NCBI RefSeq assembly: GCF_032911225.1
Contig: NZ_CP136600.1
Location: 310,001 to 374,000 of the forward strand
Direction of reading: 5' to 3'
Length of the DNA stretch: 64,000 bases
Source: Thalassotalea fonticola
Lineage (GTDB): Bacteria > Pseudomonadota > Gammaproteobacteria > Enterobacterales > Alteromonadaceae
Positions 17,533-27,260 of the stretch are shown piece after piece. The first letter of the stretch is position 1; every line of letters begins with the position of its first letter. The translations under genes and the position numbers were made by a program. The notes under the pieces were generated by a model. That model was not told where the DNA came from. It saw only the letters and a list, made by a program, of their open reading frames with translations, and searched no databases.

Positions 17533-19398
17533 ATGAAAAAACGTTTCGCCTCTCTTTATGTTGTGTGGGGGTTAGTGACAAGCAATTTAGTTTTCGCTGA
17601 AAATGGCTTTAATGATCAAAATATAAAACTTAGTAGCCAACAGCAGCTATTAGCCGATGATGAGTTTTGGTTAACGCTTTTATATTATCAAAAAAATGAT
17701 GTCCAATCTGGTTATCAAAGTTTTGTTGATGATAACCGGTTCTTTTTTGCCGATGATGGCAAAGAAAACCCATTTGCTGAATTGACTTCAACGCTTTCAG
17801 CATTTAAAAACACTCCCGAGTCGCAATGTTTATTTCCTGCACGCTTAAAATGGTTAAGCGAAAAGGAGCCTGAACTATTAGCAACGTTCCCTAAGCCTGA
17901 ATGCAACGAGTACAAGTCTTGGCGAAAAGATCTAAATACTGAAACTGTGGTACTTGTCTATGCATCTAGTCAATTAAACAGTCCATCTTCTATGTACGGT
18001 CATACCTTTATAAGGTTTGACCCATATAATGTTGAAAATAATTCAACCTTGCTTTCCCATGCGATAAATTTTGGCGCTAATATTCCGGTCAATGAAAATG
18101 GTTTAATTTATAGTATTAAAGGGCTGGGAGGGGGCTATCCTGGCAATTTCGCATCAAATCCATATTTTGAAAAAATTAAAGAATATAACCGCGCAGAAAA
18201 TCGCGATTTGTGGGAATATAAACTTAACTTAACCAGTGATGAAGTTGATATTATGCTTGCCCATGTTTGGGAGCTTAGAGGAATAAATTTTGATTATTAT
18301 TTCTTTGATGAAAACTGTGCGTACCGATTACTGGAATTGATTGATATCGCCAGACCAACGGCTAAGCTTGTTGATGAATTTCCAGGAGTTGCCATACCCA
18401 TTGATACTGTTCGCGTTGTACATGACAAAGGTTTAGTCACAGATGTGCACTACAGGCCATCGGCACGGACTCATTTAGATAATCAGCTGAATCATCTCAA
18501 TGAAAAGCATCGTGAATTAGCAATTAAACTATCAAATGATATTTCGGTGCGTGACTCCAATGAATTTCATTCTTTAACGGTTACAGAAAAAACAAAAATT
18601 GTTCATGCAAGCTATCGTTTGATTCGTTATTTAACCAATAAAGATGAACGGACCAAAGCGGTGTCAAAACGTAGTTTTCAATTATTACAAATGATGCGTA
18701 AGCATTCGGCAATCCAACCCCCAGAGCCAAAACGCCCATATAGGCCTGACTTAGGTCATGACACTACTATGTTGTCAGTTAAGCTGGGGGAAAGTAATGA
18801 ACATGCGTTTGTCGATTTAACCTATCGCGCTAGTTATCACGATTTACTCGATAATATGGCCGGGTATGATAACGGTATGTCTTTGAATATGGGGACTATA
18901 GCCCTACGTGCTATTGATGATTCCTTGCAATTACAGCAAGCAGAATTATTAGATATTACCTCATTATCTCCTAGAATGGATTATATTCAACCATGGTCAT
19001 GGCAAGCCAATATAGGTATCGAACGCCAATGGACAAATATGGAAGATGAATTAGTAGTTCAGGCCCATGGTGGAGGCGGCCTTAGTTATGAGTTGTTTGG
19101 GCAGGATAGGTTGTTTTTAATGACAACTGGACGGGTAGAATATAATGAAGGGTTAGTTAATATTTGGGGAATAGCGCCAGGTGTTGAAATAGGATATTTA
19201 AATACTTGGCAAAACAGCAAAACGCTTCTAACGGTAGCACATTATAAATTTATTGATGATAAAAGCCGCACGGTTTATAAACTTGAACACAACTGGGCTT
19301 TATCAAATGATCACGCTCTTAGAGTGCATGCAAAAAGGAGTCATAATGATGATATCGATTATGAAGAATTTGGTTTATCTGTTCGCGGTTACTTCTAA
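17533..19398 (+). CDS. DUF4105 (Lnb N-terminal periplasmic domain) protein with C-terminal barrel-like region
   Basis: A 621-residue exported protein (signal peptide to about residue 22, ...NLVFA-E). The DUF4105 domain covers about 130-280. It shows YGHTFIRF (His157) and, further on, ENCAYRLLELID (Cys262). The His-before-Cys order recalls circularly permuted NlpC/P60 (papain-like) enzymes, so a hydrolase or acyltransferase role in the envelope is an inference. From about 400 to the end are alternating polar/hydrophobic strands ending in RGYF, an aromatic C-terminus typical of outer-membrane barrels. The downstream hydrolase gene starts 2 bases after the stop, so the two are co-translated. Confidence 0.82.
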   Translation: MKKRFASLYVVWGLVTSNLVFAENGFNDQNIKLSSQQQLLADDEFWLTLLYYQKNDVQSGYQSFVDDNRFFFADDGKENPFAELTSTLSAFKNTPESQCLFPARLKWLSEKEPELLATFPKPECNEYKSWRKDLNTETVVLVYASSQLNSPSSMYGHTFIRFDPYNVENNSTLLSHAINFGANIPVNENGLIYSIKGLGGGYPGNFASNPYFEKIKEYNRAENRDLWEYKLNLTSDEVDIMLAHVWELRGINFDYYFFDENCAYRLLELIDIARPTAKLVDEFPGVAIPIDTVRVVHDKGLVTDVHYRPSARTHLDNQLNHLNEKHRELAIKLSNDISVRDSNEFHSLTVTEKTKIVHASYRLIRYLTNKDERTKAVSKRSFQLLQMMRKHSAIQPPEPKRPYRPDLGHDTTMLSVKLGESNEHAFVDLTYRASYHDLLDNMAGYDNGMSLNMGTIALRAIDDSLQLQQAELLDITSLSPRMDYIQPWSWQANIGIERQWTNMEDELVVQAHGGGGLSYELFGQDRLFLMTTGRVEYNEGLVNIWGIAPGVEIGYLNTWQNSKTLLTVAHYKFIDDKSRTVYKLEHNWALSNDHALRVHAKRSHNDDIDYEEFGLSVRGYF

Positions 19399-19400
19399 TT

Positions 19401-20270
19401 TTGAATAATGTAAAAGCAATTTATCCCCATTTATTAACACTGTTCCTGTTGTGTACATTATCGGGTTGCCAAGGATTATTGTTTTATCCAAGCAAGGACA
19501 TGGTGAGAACGCCGGCTGATGTTGAGTTGTCTTATGATGACGTGTATCTAGATTCAACGGGTGGCACTAAACTTAATGGCTGGTTTTTAGCTGTCGATGA
19601 AGGTAAGGAAGTTAAAGGTACTGTTTATTTCTTACATGGCAATGCACAAAATATATCCCAGCATTTAGCATCCGTTTACTGGTTACCAGAGCAGGGCTAT
19701 CAAGTTTTTTTACTTGACTATAGAGGTTATGGCAAATCGACTGGAACACCATTACTTAGTGACGTTTTAACTGATATAAATGTAGGCTTTGAGTACATAG
19801 TTAATCACCCTGGCACTCAGAATAAACCTTTATATATATTGGGCCAAAGCCTTGGCGCATCTATGTCTGGTTTTCTTGTAGGTAGTCAGCCAAAAATGCG
19901 CGATAAATTATCGGCGGTAATTCTCGACTCAGCGTTCAGCTCTTATGCGGATGCCAGCCAACATGTTGCTAGTCAAAGCTGGGTAACCTGGCTGATTCAG
20001 TATCCAGTTGTTTGGTCGATGCCAGATGATTTTGATTTAATTGATGTAGTGGATAAAATATCACCGACCCCTTTATTAATTATCCACGGTAAACAAGATC
20101 GCATTATTCCTTATCAACATTCGCAGATATTACTGGCTAAAGCAAAACAGCCGAAAGCATTATTAAGTTATAATGGTGATCATATTTCAACCTTTTCCGA
20201 TGTTGGCAACCAACAGTTATTGGTTGAATTCATGCAACGCTATCAAAAAGTTAAAATTTCAAGTAAATAA
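19401..20270 (+). CDS. Alpha/beta-hydrolase lipoprotein
   Basis: A 289-residue serine hydrolase anchored as a lipoprotein (lipobox LSGC, Cys23). The triad is visible: Ser150 in the elbow GQSLGA, Asp233 in HGKQDRIIP, His261 in NGDHIST. The oxyanion segment is FLHGNAQN. It resembles the YfhR/BEM46-type group, whose substrates are mostly unknown. The start is TTG at 19401 without a Shine-Dalgarno sequence, 2 bases after the DUF4105 stop, which suggests translational coupling. No ATG lies near that would keep the signal peptide. Confidence 0.88.
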   Translation: MNNVKAIYPHLLTLFLLCTLSGCQGLLFYPSKDMVRTPADVELSYDDVYLDSTGGTKLNGWFLAVDEGKEVKGTVYFLHGNAQNISQHLASVYWLPEQGYQVFLLDYRGYGKSTGTPLLSDVLTDINVGFEYIVNHPGTQNKPLYILGQSLGASMSGFLVGSQPKMRDKLSAVILDSAFSSYADASQHVASQSWVTWLIQYPVVWSMPDDFDLIDVVDKISPTPLLIIHGKQDRIIPYQHSQILLAKAKQPKALLSYNGDHISTFSDVGNQQLLVEFMQRYQKVKISSK

Positions 20271-20482
20271 ATTGAACTTTTCAACACTTAACGGTGTTTT
20301 GTCCCAGCTTGGTATTGCGAATTATTCACTTCGGATATATAATTCAACCAGCTTTGACGTGGAATGGTTTTTTCCCCTACAACTCTAAGGTTAAATTCCT
20401 CAAGTTTCACGTGCCTGTATTAGATAATTCATGGTAGATACCTACCAATTTCTATTACTTGTACACAAAGGGTTGTAACTTT
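20271..20482. other. Intergenic region before the rimP operon
   Basis: No gene or tRNA is seen here. E. coli has a tRNA-fMet gene upstream of rimP, but I could not fold a cloverleaf in this interval. Confidence 0.45.
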
Positions 20483-20509
20483 AAGCCCCGCGTGAATAGG
20501 GGCTTTTTT
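20483..20509 (+). terminator. Terminator upstream of rimP
   Basis: 7-bp perfect stem aagcccc/ggggctt with a 9-base loop and TTTTT. It ends transcription from the hydrolase gene or acts in the leader. Confidence 0.8.
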
Positions 20510-20593
20510 GTATCTGCAGTTTAGTAAGTTGATTATAAACTGAAATACAAATTTGCTTTTGAATTGTAGTATCAACAAGGTTGGTACTGTTAT

Positions 20594-20614
20594 TGGGCTA
20601 TATGCCCATTTTTT
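20594..20614 (+). terminator. Terminator-like hairpin in the rimP leader (possible attenuator)
   Basis: 5-bp stem tgggc/gccca with loop tatat, followed by TTTTTT and then the rimP ribosome binding site. Its place directly before the ribosome binding site suggests leader control rather than operon end. Confidence 0.55.
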
Positions 20615-20631
20615 GTTTTTGGAGAAAATGA

Positions 20632-21087
20632 TTGAGTAATTTTGAACAAAAATTAACTGAAATGTTACGTCCATCTGTTGAAATGACAGGTGTGGAACTA
20701 TTAGGATTAGAATTTATTAGTGCTGGTAATAATTCAGTTTTACGTTTGTATATCGATCATGAAAACGGTATCGATGTTGATAACTGCGCCGAAGTTTCAC
20801 GCCAAGTTAGCGCAATTTTAGATGTTGAAGACCCAATTAGTAGCGAATATAACTTGGAGGTTTCATCTCCTGGTGTAGATCGCCCATTATTTACCAAGCC
20901 TCAATATGAGCAAGTAATTGGTGAAACAGTAGAAGTTAAACTTGGTATGCCATTAAATGGCCGCCGTAAGTTTAAAGGTATATTAGAAGCCATTGAAGGA
21001 GACAATTTAATCGTTGTTGTTGATGGTCAAGATTATGAATTACCAGTGTCAAATATTGACAAGGGTAATCTAATTGCAAAATTTTAA
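20632..21087 (+). CDS. rimP: Ribosome maturation factor RimP
   Basis: Binds the nascent 30S subunit and assists its maturation. The 151 residues show the family core: VELLGLEFISAGNNSVLRLYID, then NCAEVSRQVSAILDVEDPI and YNLEVSSPGVDRPLF, followed by the SH3-like C-terminal domain. Start is TTG at 20632 behind GGAG (20621-20624). An out-of-frame ATG at 20628 gives only a 3-codon frame that overlaps this start. First gene of rimP-nusA-infB. Confidence 0.97.
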   Translation: MSNFEQKLTEMLRPSVEMTGVELLGLEFISAGNNSVLRLYIDHENGIDVDNCAEVSRQVSAILDVEDPISSEYNLEVSSPGVDRPLFTKPQYEQVIGETVEVKLGMPLNGRRKFKGILEAIEGDNLIVVVDGQDYELPVSNIDKGNLIAKF

Positions 21088-21125
21088 GAATTTAGTAGTA
21101 AAGATTATAAGAGAGGCTAAGTAGA

Positions 21126-22619
21126 ATGAGTAAGGAAATATTACTGGTTGTAGATGCTGTTTCAAATGAGAAAGCATTATCACGTGAAAGCATTTTTGAG
21201 GCAATGGAAACAGCCTTAGAAACAGCAACCAAAAAAAAATACGAAGGCGAAATTTTAGTTCGTGTTGAAATTGACCGTGAAAGTGGTGAGTTTGATACTT
21301 TCCGTCGTTGGGAAGTTATTGCTGACGATGCAGAAATGGAAAACCCATACGCACAAATGGGGTTAGCCGCAGCGCAATATGATGATGAAACTCTTGAGTT
21401 AGGTGGTTTTGTTGAAGATCAAATTGAGTCAGTTAAGTTTGACCGTATAACTACGCAAACTGCAAAACAAGTTATTGTACAAAAAATTAGAGAAGCTGAA
21501 CGTGCCAAGGTTATTGCAGAATACGAAGATCAGGTTGGTGAAATTATCACTGGTGTTGTTAAAAAGGCAAGCCGCGAAAGTGTTATTTTAGATTTAGGTA
21601 ATAACGCTGAAGCAGTTATCTTTCGCGATGAAATGCTTCCTCGTGAAGTGTTTCGTCCAGGCGATCGTATTCGTGGTTTATTGTTTGAAATTAAACCAGA
21701 AGCACGCGGCGCACAATTATTTGTAAGTCGTGCAAAACCTGAGATGCTAATTGAATTGTTCCGCGTTGAAGTACCAGAAATTGGCGAAGAGATGCTGGAA
21801 ATAAAAGGTGCTGCTCGTGATCCTGGTTCTCGTGCAAAAATAGCTGTTAAATCTAACGACCGCCGTATTGACCCTGTTGGTGCTTGTGTTGGTATGCGTG
21901 GTTCACGTGTACAAGCCGTTTCTGGTGAGTTAGGTGGTGAGCGTGTTGATATCGTATTATACGATGACAACCCAGCACAATTTGTTATCAATGCTATGGC
22001 GCCGGCTGAAGTAGCATCAATCATTGTTGATGAAGATAACAACACTATGGATATCGCTGTAGAGGAAGATAATCTTGCTATGGCTATTGGTAAAAGCGGT
22101 CAAAACATTCGTTTAGCTAGCCAGTTATCTGGTTGGGAATTAAACGTAATGACTGTTGAAGACATGAAAACTAAACATGAAGCTGAAAACGACAAAGTTC
22201 TTAACCTTTTCACCGAGAAGTTAGACTTGGACGAAGATTTTGCCACTATGTTAGTCGACGAAGGTTTCACTTCACTAGAAGAGATTGCTTTCGTACCTGT
22301 GTCTGAATTATTAGAAATTGATGGTCTTGATGAAGATATCGTTGAAGAGTTACGTGAGCGCGCTAAAGCTGCACTAACTACTGCAGCCCTAGCTTCTGAA
22401 GAATCACTTGAAGATGCTGAACCTGCTGATGATTTATTAAACCTTGAAGGTATGGAAAAACATTTAGCATTTGTATTAGCAAGTCGCGGTGTAATTACCC
22501 TTGAAGATTTAGCCGAGCAAGGCGTTGACGAGATTGCCGACATTGAAGAGCTTGATGAAGCTAAAGCTGGCGAATTAATTATGGCTGCACGTAACATATG
22601 CTGGTTTAACGAAGAATAG
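21126..22619 (+). CDS. nusA: Transcription termination/antitermination factor NusA
   Basis: RNA polymerase-binding elongation factor acting in pausing, termination and antitermination. The order of domains is N-terminal domain (1-130), S1 (about 135-200, [21 protein letters not shown]), KH1 ([15 protein letters not shown]), KH2 ([20 protein letters not shown]), and two C-terminal acidic AR repeats with helix-hairpin-helix motifs. The 497-residue length equals the enterobacterial type (495). It lies 38 bp after rimP and 23 bp before infB. Confidence 0.98.
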   Translation: MSKEILLVVDAVSNEKALSRESIFEAMETALETATKKKYEGEILVRVEIDRESGEFDTFRRWEVIADDAEMENPYAQMGLAAAQYDDETLELGGFVEDQIESVKFDRITTQTAKQVIVQKIREAERAKVIAEYEDQVGEIITGVVKKASRESVILDLGNNAEAVIFRDEMLPREVFRPGDRIRGLLFEIKPEARGAQLFVSRAKPEMLIELFRVEVPEIGEEMLEIKGAARDPGSRAKIAVKSNDRRIDPVGACVGMRGSRVQAVSGELGGERVDIVLYDDNPAQFVINAMAPAEVASIIVDEDNNTMDIAVEEDNLAMAIGKSGQNIRLASQLSGWELNVMTVEDMKTKHEAENDKVLNLFTEKLDLDEDFATMLVDEGFTSLEEIAFVPVSELLEIDGLDEDIVEELRERAKAALTTAALASEESLEDAEPADDLLNLEGMEKHLAFVLASRGVITLEDLAEQGVDEIADIEELDEAKAGELIMAARNICWFNEE

Positions 22620-22642
22620 ACCCTAGCAGGAGATAGAATTTA

Positions 22643-25294
22643 ATGACAGATGTAACAATAAAACAACTTGCTAGTGAAATTGGCACTGACGAAGCTCGTC
22701 TTGTAAGCCAATTAGCCGATGCCGGTATTAACAAATCAGCAAGTGACAGCGTAACCGATCATGAAAAAGAAACGTTACTTGAATACTTGAAAAAACAACA
22801 TGGTGATACGTCAAATGCGGAACCTACGCGAATGACTTTAAACCGTAAGACTAAATCTACGCTTTCAATTGGCTCTGGTTCAAAAGCTAAGCAAGTTCAA
22901 GTTGAAGTTCGTAAGAAGCGAACTTATGTTAAAGCGAGTGATTTAGAGCTTAAAGCACAAGCAGAAGCAGAAGCGAAAGCTGCAGCAGAAGCCGAAGAAC
23001 AAGCTAAAGTTGCAGCCGCAGAAGCTGAAAAAGTTGCTGCCGAAGCGAAAGCTAAATTAGATGCAGAAAACAAAGCTAAAGCTGCTGCTAAAGCAGAAGC
23101 TGATGCAATAGCTAAAGAAAAAGCGAAAGCAGCAAAAGCAGCCGAGCCCGCTCCAGCACCTAAAGTTGAAAACGAAGAAGAGAAAAAAATTCGTTTGGCT
23201 CAAGAAGCTGAAGCCGCAGCAAAAGCTGAAGAAGAAGCACTTAAATCTTCAGAAGCTGCTAAAAAACTTGCTGAAGAAAATGAAGCTCGTTGGAAAGAAC
23301 AAGAAGCTGAGCGTAAGAAGAAAGAAAAAGAGGTTGTTCATGTAACTTCTTCTGTTTACGCTCAAGAAGCTGAAGATAAAGTTGACCAACAAGATGAATC
23401 TAGTGGCCGTCGTCGTAAGAAGAAAAAAGGCGGACAAAAAGATGCTCGTGGCGCTCGCAATAAAGGCGGCAGAAAAGGCAAAATGTCTTTAAATGCTCCT
23501 ACATCTTTACAACACGGCTTTACTAAACCAGCGAAAGCGGTTGAACGTGAAATTCGTATTGGCGAAACTATTTCTGTTGCTGAACTTGCTGATAAAATGG
23601 CAGTTAAAGGCGCTGAAGTTGTGAAAGTGATGTTCAAAATGGGCGCTATGGCAACCATTAACCAAGTAATTGACCAAGAAACAGCATCGTTGGTTGTAGA
23701 AGAAATGGGCCATAACGTTGTATTGGTAAATGAAAATGCATTAGAAGATGCTGTACTTGAAGACCGTGGTCCTACTGGTGATGCGATTACTCGTGCACCT
23801 GTTGTAACTATAATGGGCCATGTAGATCATGGTAAAACTTCATTACTGGATTACATTCGTAAAGCTAAAGTAGCAGATGGCGAAGCTGGTGGTATTACTC
23901 AACATATTGGTGCTTATCATGTAGAAACTGGTCACGGTATGGTGACGTTTTTAGATACTCCAGGTCATGCTGCGTTTACTGCCATGCGTTCACGTGGTGC
24001 TAAAGCGACCGATATCGTAATTATCGTAGTTGCTGCCGATGATGGTGTAATGCCGCAAACTGTTGAAGCAATTCAACATGCTAGAGCTTCTGATGCGCCT
24101 ATTATTATTGCCGTTAACAAAATGGATAAAGAAGGTGTTGATACTGAACGTGTTCGTAGTGAATTATCTCAACACGACGTACTTTCTGAAGAATGGGGTG
24201 GTGACATTCAATTCGTTCATGTTTCAGCAAAAACCGGCTTAGGTATTGATGACTTATTAGACGCTGTTCTACTACAAGCTGAAGTATTAGAATTAACTGC
24301 TGTTGTTGATAAAATGGCTGGTGGTGTAGTTGTTGAATCTAAACTTGATAAAGGTCGTGGTCCAGTTGCTACGGTTTTAGTTCAAGAAGGAACATTGAAC
24401 CAAGGTGATATCGTACTTTGTGGTCTAGAATATGGACGTGTTCGTGCAATGCGCGATGAAAATGGTAAAACCATTACTACTGCAGGTCCTTCAATTCCAG
24501 TTGAAATTTTAGGATTAAGTGGTGTACCACAATCTGGTGATGAAGCTACCGTTGTTAAAGATGAGAAAAAAGCACGTGAAGTTGCGTTATTCCGTCAAGG
24601 TAAGTTCCGCGATGTTAAACTTGCTCGTCAACAAAAAGCTAAGCTTGAAAACATGTTTGCTAACATGGCTGAAGGTGATGTTTCTGAAGTTAACGTTGTT
24701 CTTAAATCAGACGTTCAAGGTTCACTTGAAGCAATCTCTGATTCTTTAATTAAGTTATCTACAGACGAAGTTAAAGTTAAAATTGTTGGCTCTGGTGTTG
24801 GTGGTATTACCGAAACTGATGCTTCACTTGCTGCGGCGTCTAACGCTATTGTGGTTGGTTTTAACGTTCGTGCCGATGCATCTGCGCGTAAAGTTATTGA
24901 GTCTGAAAACTTAGACTTACGCTACTACAGTGTTATCTATGCATTGATTGATGAAGTTAAGTCAGCGATGAGTGGTATGCTTGCCCCTGAGTTCAAACAA
25001 GAAATCATTGGTCTTGCAGAAGTGCGTGACGTGTTTAAATCACCAAAAATTGGTGCTATCGCTGGTTGTATGGTTACTGAAGGTATCATCAAACGAAGCG
25101 CGCCAATTCGCGTATTACGTGAAAACGTTGTAATTTACGAAGGTGAATTAGAGTCATTACGTCGCTTTAAAGATGATGTACAGGAAGTTCGTAACGGTAT
25201 TGAATGTGGTATCGGTGTTAAGAACTATAATGATGTTAGGGTTGGTGACCAAATCGAAGTATTCGAAACGGTTGAAATTCAACGTACCCTGTAA
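22643..25294 (+). CDS. infB: Translation initiation factor IF-2
   Basis: GTPase that delivers fMet-tRNA to the 30S subunit. The 883 residues start with the IF2 N-terminal domain ([25 protein letters not shown]), then a long Ala/Lys/Glu-rich linker of low complexity to about residue 240, then a second IF2_N module. The G domain begins near 390 with G1 [10 protein letters not shown]3 DTPGH and G4 NKMD. Domains II-IV follow, with the fMet-binding C-terminus ([22 protein letters not shown]). A hairpin follows before rbfA. Confidence 0.98.
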   Translation: MTDVTIKQLASEIGTDEARLVSQLADAGINKSASDSVTDHEKETLLEYLKKQHGDTSNAEPTRMTLNRKTKSTLSIGSGSKAKQVQVEVRKKRTYVKASDLELKAQAEAEAKAAAEAEEQAKVAAAEAEKVAAEAKAKLDAENKAKAAAKAEADAIAKEKAKAAKAAEPAPAPKVENEEEKKIRLAQEAEAAAKAEEEALKSSEAAKKLAEENEARWKEQEAERKKKEKEVVHVTSSVYAQEAEDKVDQQDESSGRRRKKKKGGQKDARGARNKGGRKGKMSLNAPTSLQHGFTKPAKAVEREIRIGETISVAELADKMAVKGAEVVKVMFKMGAMATINQVIDQETASLVVEEMGHNVVLVNENALEDAVLEDRGPTGDAITRAPVVTIMGHVDHGKTSLLDYIRKAKVADGEAGGITQHIGAYHVETGHGMVTFLDTPGHAAFTAMRSRGAKATDIVIIVVAADDGVMPQTVEAIQHARASDAPIIIAVNKMDKEGVDTERVRSELSQHDVLSEEWGGDIQFVHVSAKTGLGIDDLLDAVLLQAEVLELTAVVDKMAGGVVVESKLDKGRGPVATVLVQEGTLNQGDIVLCGLEYGRVRAMRDENGKTITTAGPSIPVEILGLSGVPQSGDEATVVKDEKKAREVALFRQGKFRDVKLARQQKAKLENMFANMAEGDVSEVNVVLKSDVQGSLEAISDSLIKLSTDEVKVKIVGSGVGGITETDASLAAASNAIVVGFNVRADASARKVIESENLDLRYYSVIYALIDEVKSAMSGMLAPEFKQEIIGLAEVRDVFKSPKIGAIAGCMVTEGIIKRSAPIRVLRENVVIYEGELESLRRFKDDVQEVRNGIECGIGVKNYNDVRVGDQIEVFETVEIQRTL

Positions 25295-25310
25295 TATTTA
25301 AGTTTAATAA

Positions 25311-25334
25311 AATAGGGGCTTAGCCCCTATTTTT
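25311..25334 (+). terminator. Hairpin with T-tract between infB and rbfA
   Basis: Perfect 9-bp stem aataggggc/gcccctatt, 3-base loop, then TTTT. It lies within the operon, so it may be a partial terminator that lowers rbfA-truB expression. Confidence 0.75.
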
Positions 25335-25349
25335 GTTTCTGGAGTCAAA

Positions 25350-25766
25350 ATGGCTAGAGAATATGCTCGTACTGATCGAGTTGGACAACAAATCCAAAAA
25401 GAAATTGCTGTTATTTTACAACGTGAAATAAAAGATCCACGTTTAGGAATGCTAACAGTATCAGCGGTTGAAGTTACCCGCGACCTTGCTTACGCCAAGG
25501 TATTTGTAACTTTTTTTAATGATGACCAGTCAAAGGTAAAAGAATCATTAGCGATCTTAAATGATGCTGCTGGTTTTATTCGTTCATTATTAGCAAAAAC
25601 GTTACGTGCTCGTATTATGCCAAACCTAAGATTTGAATATGATAAATCTTTAGTTGAAGGTGTGCGTATGACTACTATTGTTGATCAAGTTATCGCTGAA
25701 GATGAACGTAAAGCACAAACAACTGATGAACAAGATGAAGCATCAACTGATAAGCAGGAAGACTAA
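25350..25766 (+). CDS. rbfA: 30S ribosome-binding factor A
   Basis: Binds free 30S subunits near the 16S rRNA 5' helix and is needed for late maturation, notably in the cold. The single KH-like domain is clear: [44 protein letters not shown]. The tail after about residue 115 is acidic and divergent. Length 138 (E. coli 133). The stop is 3 bases before the truB ATG, implying coupling. Confidence 0.97.
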   Translation: MAREYARTDRVGQQIQKEIAVILQREIKDPRLGMLTVSAVEVTRDLAYAKVFVTFFNDDQSKVKESLAILNDAAGFIRSLLAKTLRARIMPNLRFEYDKSLVEGVRMTTIVDQVIAEDERKAQTTDEQDEASTDKQED

Positions 25767-25769
25767 GTA

Positions 25770-26723
25770 ATGGGCAAGCGCAGAAAAGGCCGTCAAATAG
25801 ACGGTGTTTTGTTACTTGATAAGCCTTATGAAATGTCTTCAAATTCAGCGCTGCAAGCCGCAAAACGTATTTATTTTGCCAATAAAGCAGGACATACTGG
25901 TGCACTAGATCCATTGGCTACGGGGATGCTGCCAATCTGTTTTGGAGAAGGTACCAAGTTTTCTCAATTTCTATTAGATATTGATAAAACCTATATCGTT
26001 ACTGCTAAACTAGGTATTCGTACAACCACTAGTGATGCTGATGGTGAAATTGTTGCAGAAAAACCGGTAAACATTACTGAAACTGAATTATTACCTGCGT
26101 TAGAGTCGTTTCGTGGCGAGACGAAACAAGTACCATCAATGTACTCGGCGTTAAAACATAAGGGCCAGCCTTTATATAAATATGCTCGCGAAGGCATTAC
26201 CATTGAACGTGAAGCACGTGATATCACTGTTTTCAGGTTAGATTTACTGCGCTTTGAAGGCGATGAAGTCGATTTAGAAATTCACGTATCAAAAGGTACA
26301 TACATTCGTACTATTATTGATGATTTAGGCGAACTGTTAGGCTGCGGTGCTCATGTAAGTATGTTACGCCGTACTGCCGTTGGAAACTATCCGGTTGATA
26401 AAATGGTCACTATGGAGCAATTAGAAACGCTCCTTAATGATGCTAAAGAGCAGAACATTAGTCCATCTGAAGTACTCGATAAGCTATTGTTACCAATGGA
26501 TACTGCCGTTTACATACTAGACTCAGTAACTATTGACGCTGAATCAGCGCGTTATTTACGCTTTGGTAATCCTGTTATGATAACTAATGCCCCTGCAACC
26601 GATACTTTATTAAAAGTATATGTTGGTGAAGAGCAAGAGTTTATCGGTGTTGGTATTATCAATGACGATGGTATGTTAGCGCCGAAACGAATCGTAGTTG
26701 ATCATCAAAAAACTGATTCATAA
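25770..26723 (+). CDS. truB: tRNA pseudouridine(55) synthase
   Basis: Makes pseudouridine-55 in the T-loop of tRNAs. The catalytic Asp is in [15 protein letters not shown] near residue 48. Other family blocks are the N-terminal [22 protein letters not shown], and [15 protein letters not shown]. The C-terminal region is PUA-like ([10 protein letters not shown]). Length 317 (E. coli 314). Starts 3 bp after rbfA. Confidence 0.97.
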   Translation: MGKRRKGRQIDGVLLLDKPYEMSSNSALQAAKRIYFANKAGHTGALDPLATGMLPICFGEGTKFSQFLLDIDKTYIVTAKLGIRTTTSDADGEIVAEKPVNITETELLPALESFRGETKQVPSMYSALKHKGQPLYKYAREGITIEREARDITVFRLDLLRFEGDEVDLEIHVSKGTYIRTIIDDLGELLGCGAHVSMLRRTAVGNYPVDKMVTMEQLETLLNDAKEQNISPSEVLDKLLLPMDTAVYILDSVTIDAESARYLRFGNPVMITNAPATDTLLKVYVGEEQEFIGVGIINDDGMLAPKRIVVDHQKTDS

Positions 26724-26750
26724 GCGTATTCATGACATGCCATAAAGTAC

Positions 26751-26778
26751 TTGCAATGTACTGGTTTGCTGTTAGAAT
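26751..26778 (+). promoter_or_regulatory. Candidate rpsO promoter
   Basis: TTGCAA (26751-26756) and TAGAAT (26773-26778) with a 16-base spacer, about 75 bases before rpsO. This leaves a leader long enough for S15 autoregulation as known in E. coli, though I did not resolve the pseudoknot. Confidence 0.5.
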
Positions 26779-26853
26779 ACGCGCTCTTTTGTCGCCCAGC
26801 TGAATTAGTGTTTGGCTTGGCGGGATTTTAAACTTAAACACTAAGGATACATT

Positions 26854-27123
26854 ATGTCTTTAAATGCTACTGAAAAAGCTGCAATCGTTGCAGAATACGC
26901 ACAATCTGAAGGTGACACTGGTTCTCCAGAAGTTCAAGTTGCTTTGTTAACAACACAAATCAACCATTTACAAGGTCACTTCAAAGAGCACATCCATGAT
27001 CACCACTCTCGTCGTGGTTTATTACGCATGGTTTCTCAACGTCGTAAGTTACTTGATTACTTAAAAGGCAAAAACGTAACTCGTTACACGTCTTTAATCG
27101 GTAAATTAGGTTTACGTCGCTAA
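26854..27123 (+). CDS. rpsO: 30S ribosomal protein S15
   Basis: Primary 16S rRNA-binding protein of the platform; binds the central domain with S6/S18. All 89 residues follow the family: [27 protein letters not shown], the conserved [23 protein letters not shown], and the C-terminal [12 protein letters not shown]. Its own promoter and a strong terminator frame it. In most gammaproteobacteria pnp follows directly; here a transposase element lies between. Confidence 0.98.
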   Translation: MSLNATEKAAIVAEYAQSEGDTGSPEVQVALLTTQINHLQGHFKEHIHDHHSRRGLLRMVSQRRKLLDYLKGKNVTRYTSLIGKLGLRR

Positions 27124-27140
27124 GACTGAATCAATTTAAA

Positions 27141-27167
27141 AAAAAGAGCCTTATGGCTCTTTTTTTT
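27141..27167 (+). terminator. rpsO terminator
   Basis: Ten-bp stem aaaaagagcc/ggctcttttt with loop ttat and a run of T. It ends only 14 bases before the inserted element. Confidence 0.9.
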
Positions 27168-27181
27168 GCTTTATTTTTATT

Positions 27182-27202
27182 ACATAGCCACCCACTGTAA
27201 TT
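27182..27202 (+). repeat. Left 21-bp inverted repeat of the transposase element
   Basis: Begins acatagccaccc and is the exact reverse complement of 28394-28414. Confidence 0.9.
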
Positions 27203-27260
27203 AGAAATATTCCAAATTTAACCTAGTATTAATATATTACTCAAGGAAGAGAAATATGAA

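Noticed and set aside
11884..20482. tRNA-Leu as the left attachment site of an integrative island
   Set aside because: No integrase gene is present and I found no second copy of the tRNA 3' end near 20.5 kb.
20271..20631. tRNA gene before rimP, as in E. coli metY
   Set aside because: No cloverleaf or CCA-ended acceptor stem could be folded in this interval.
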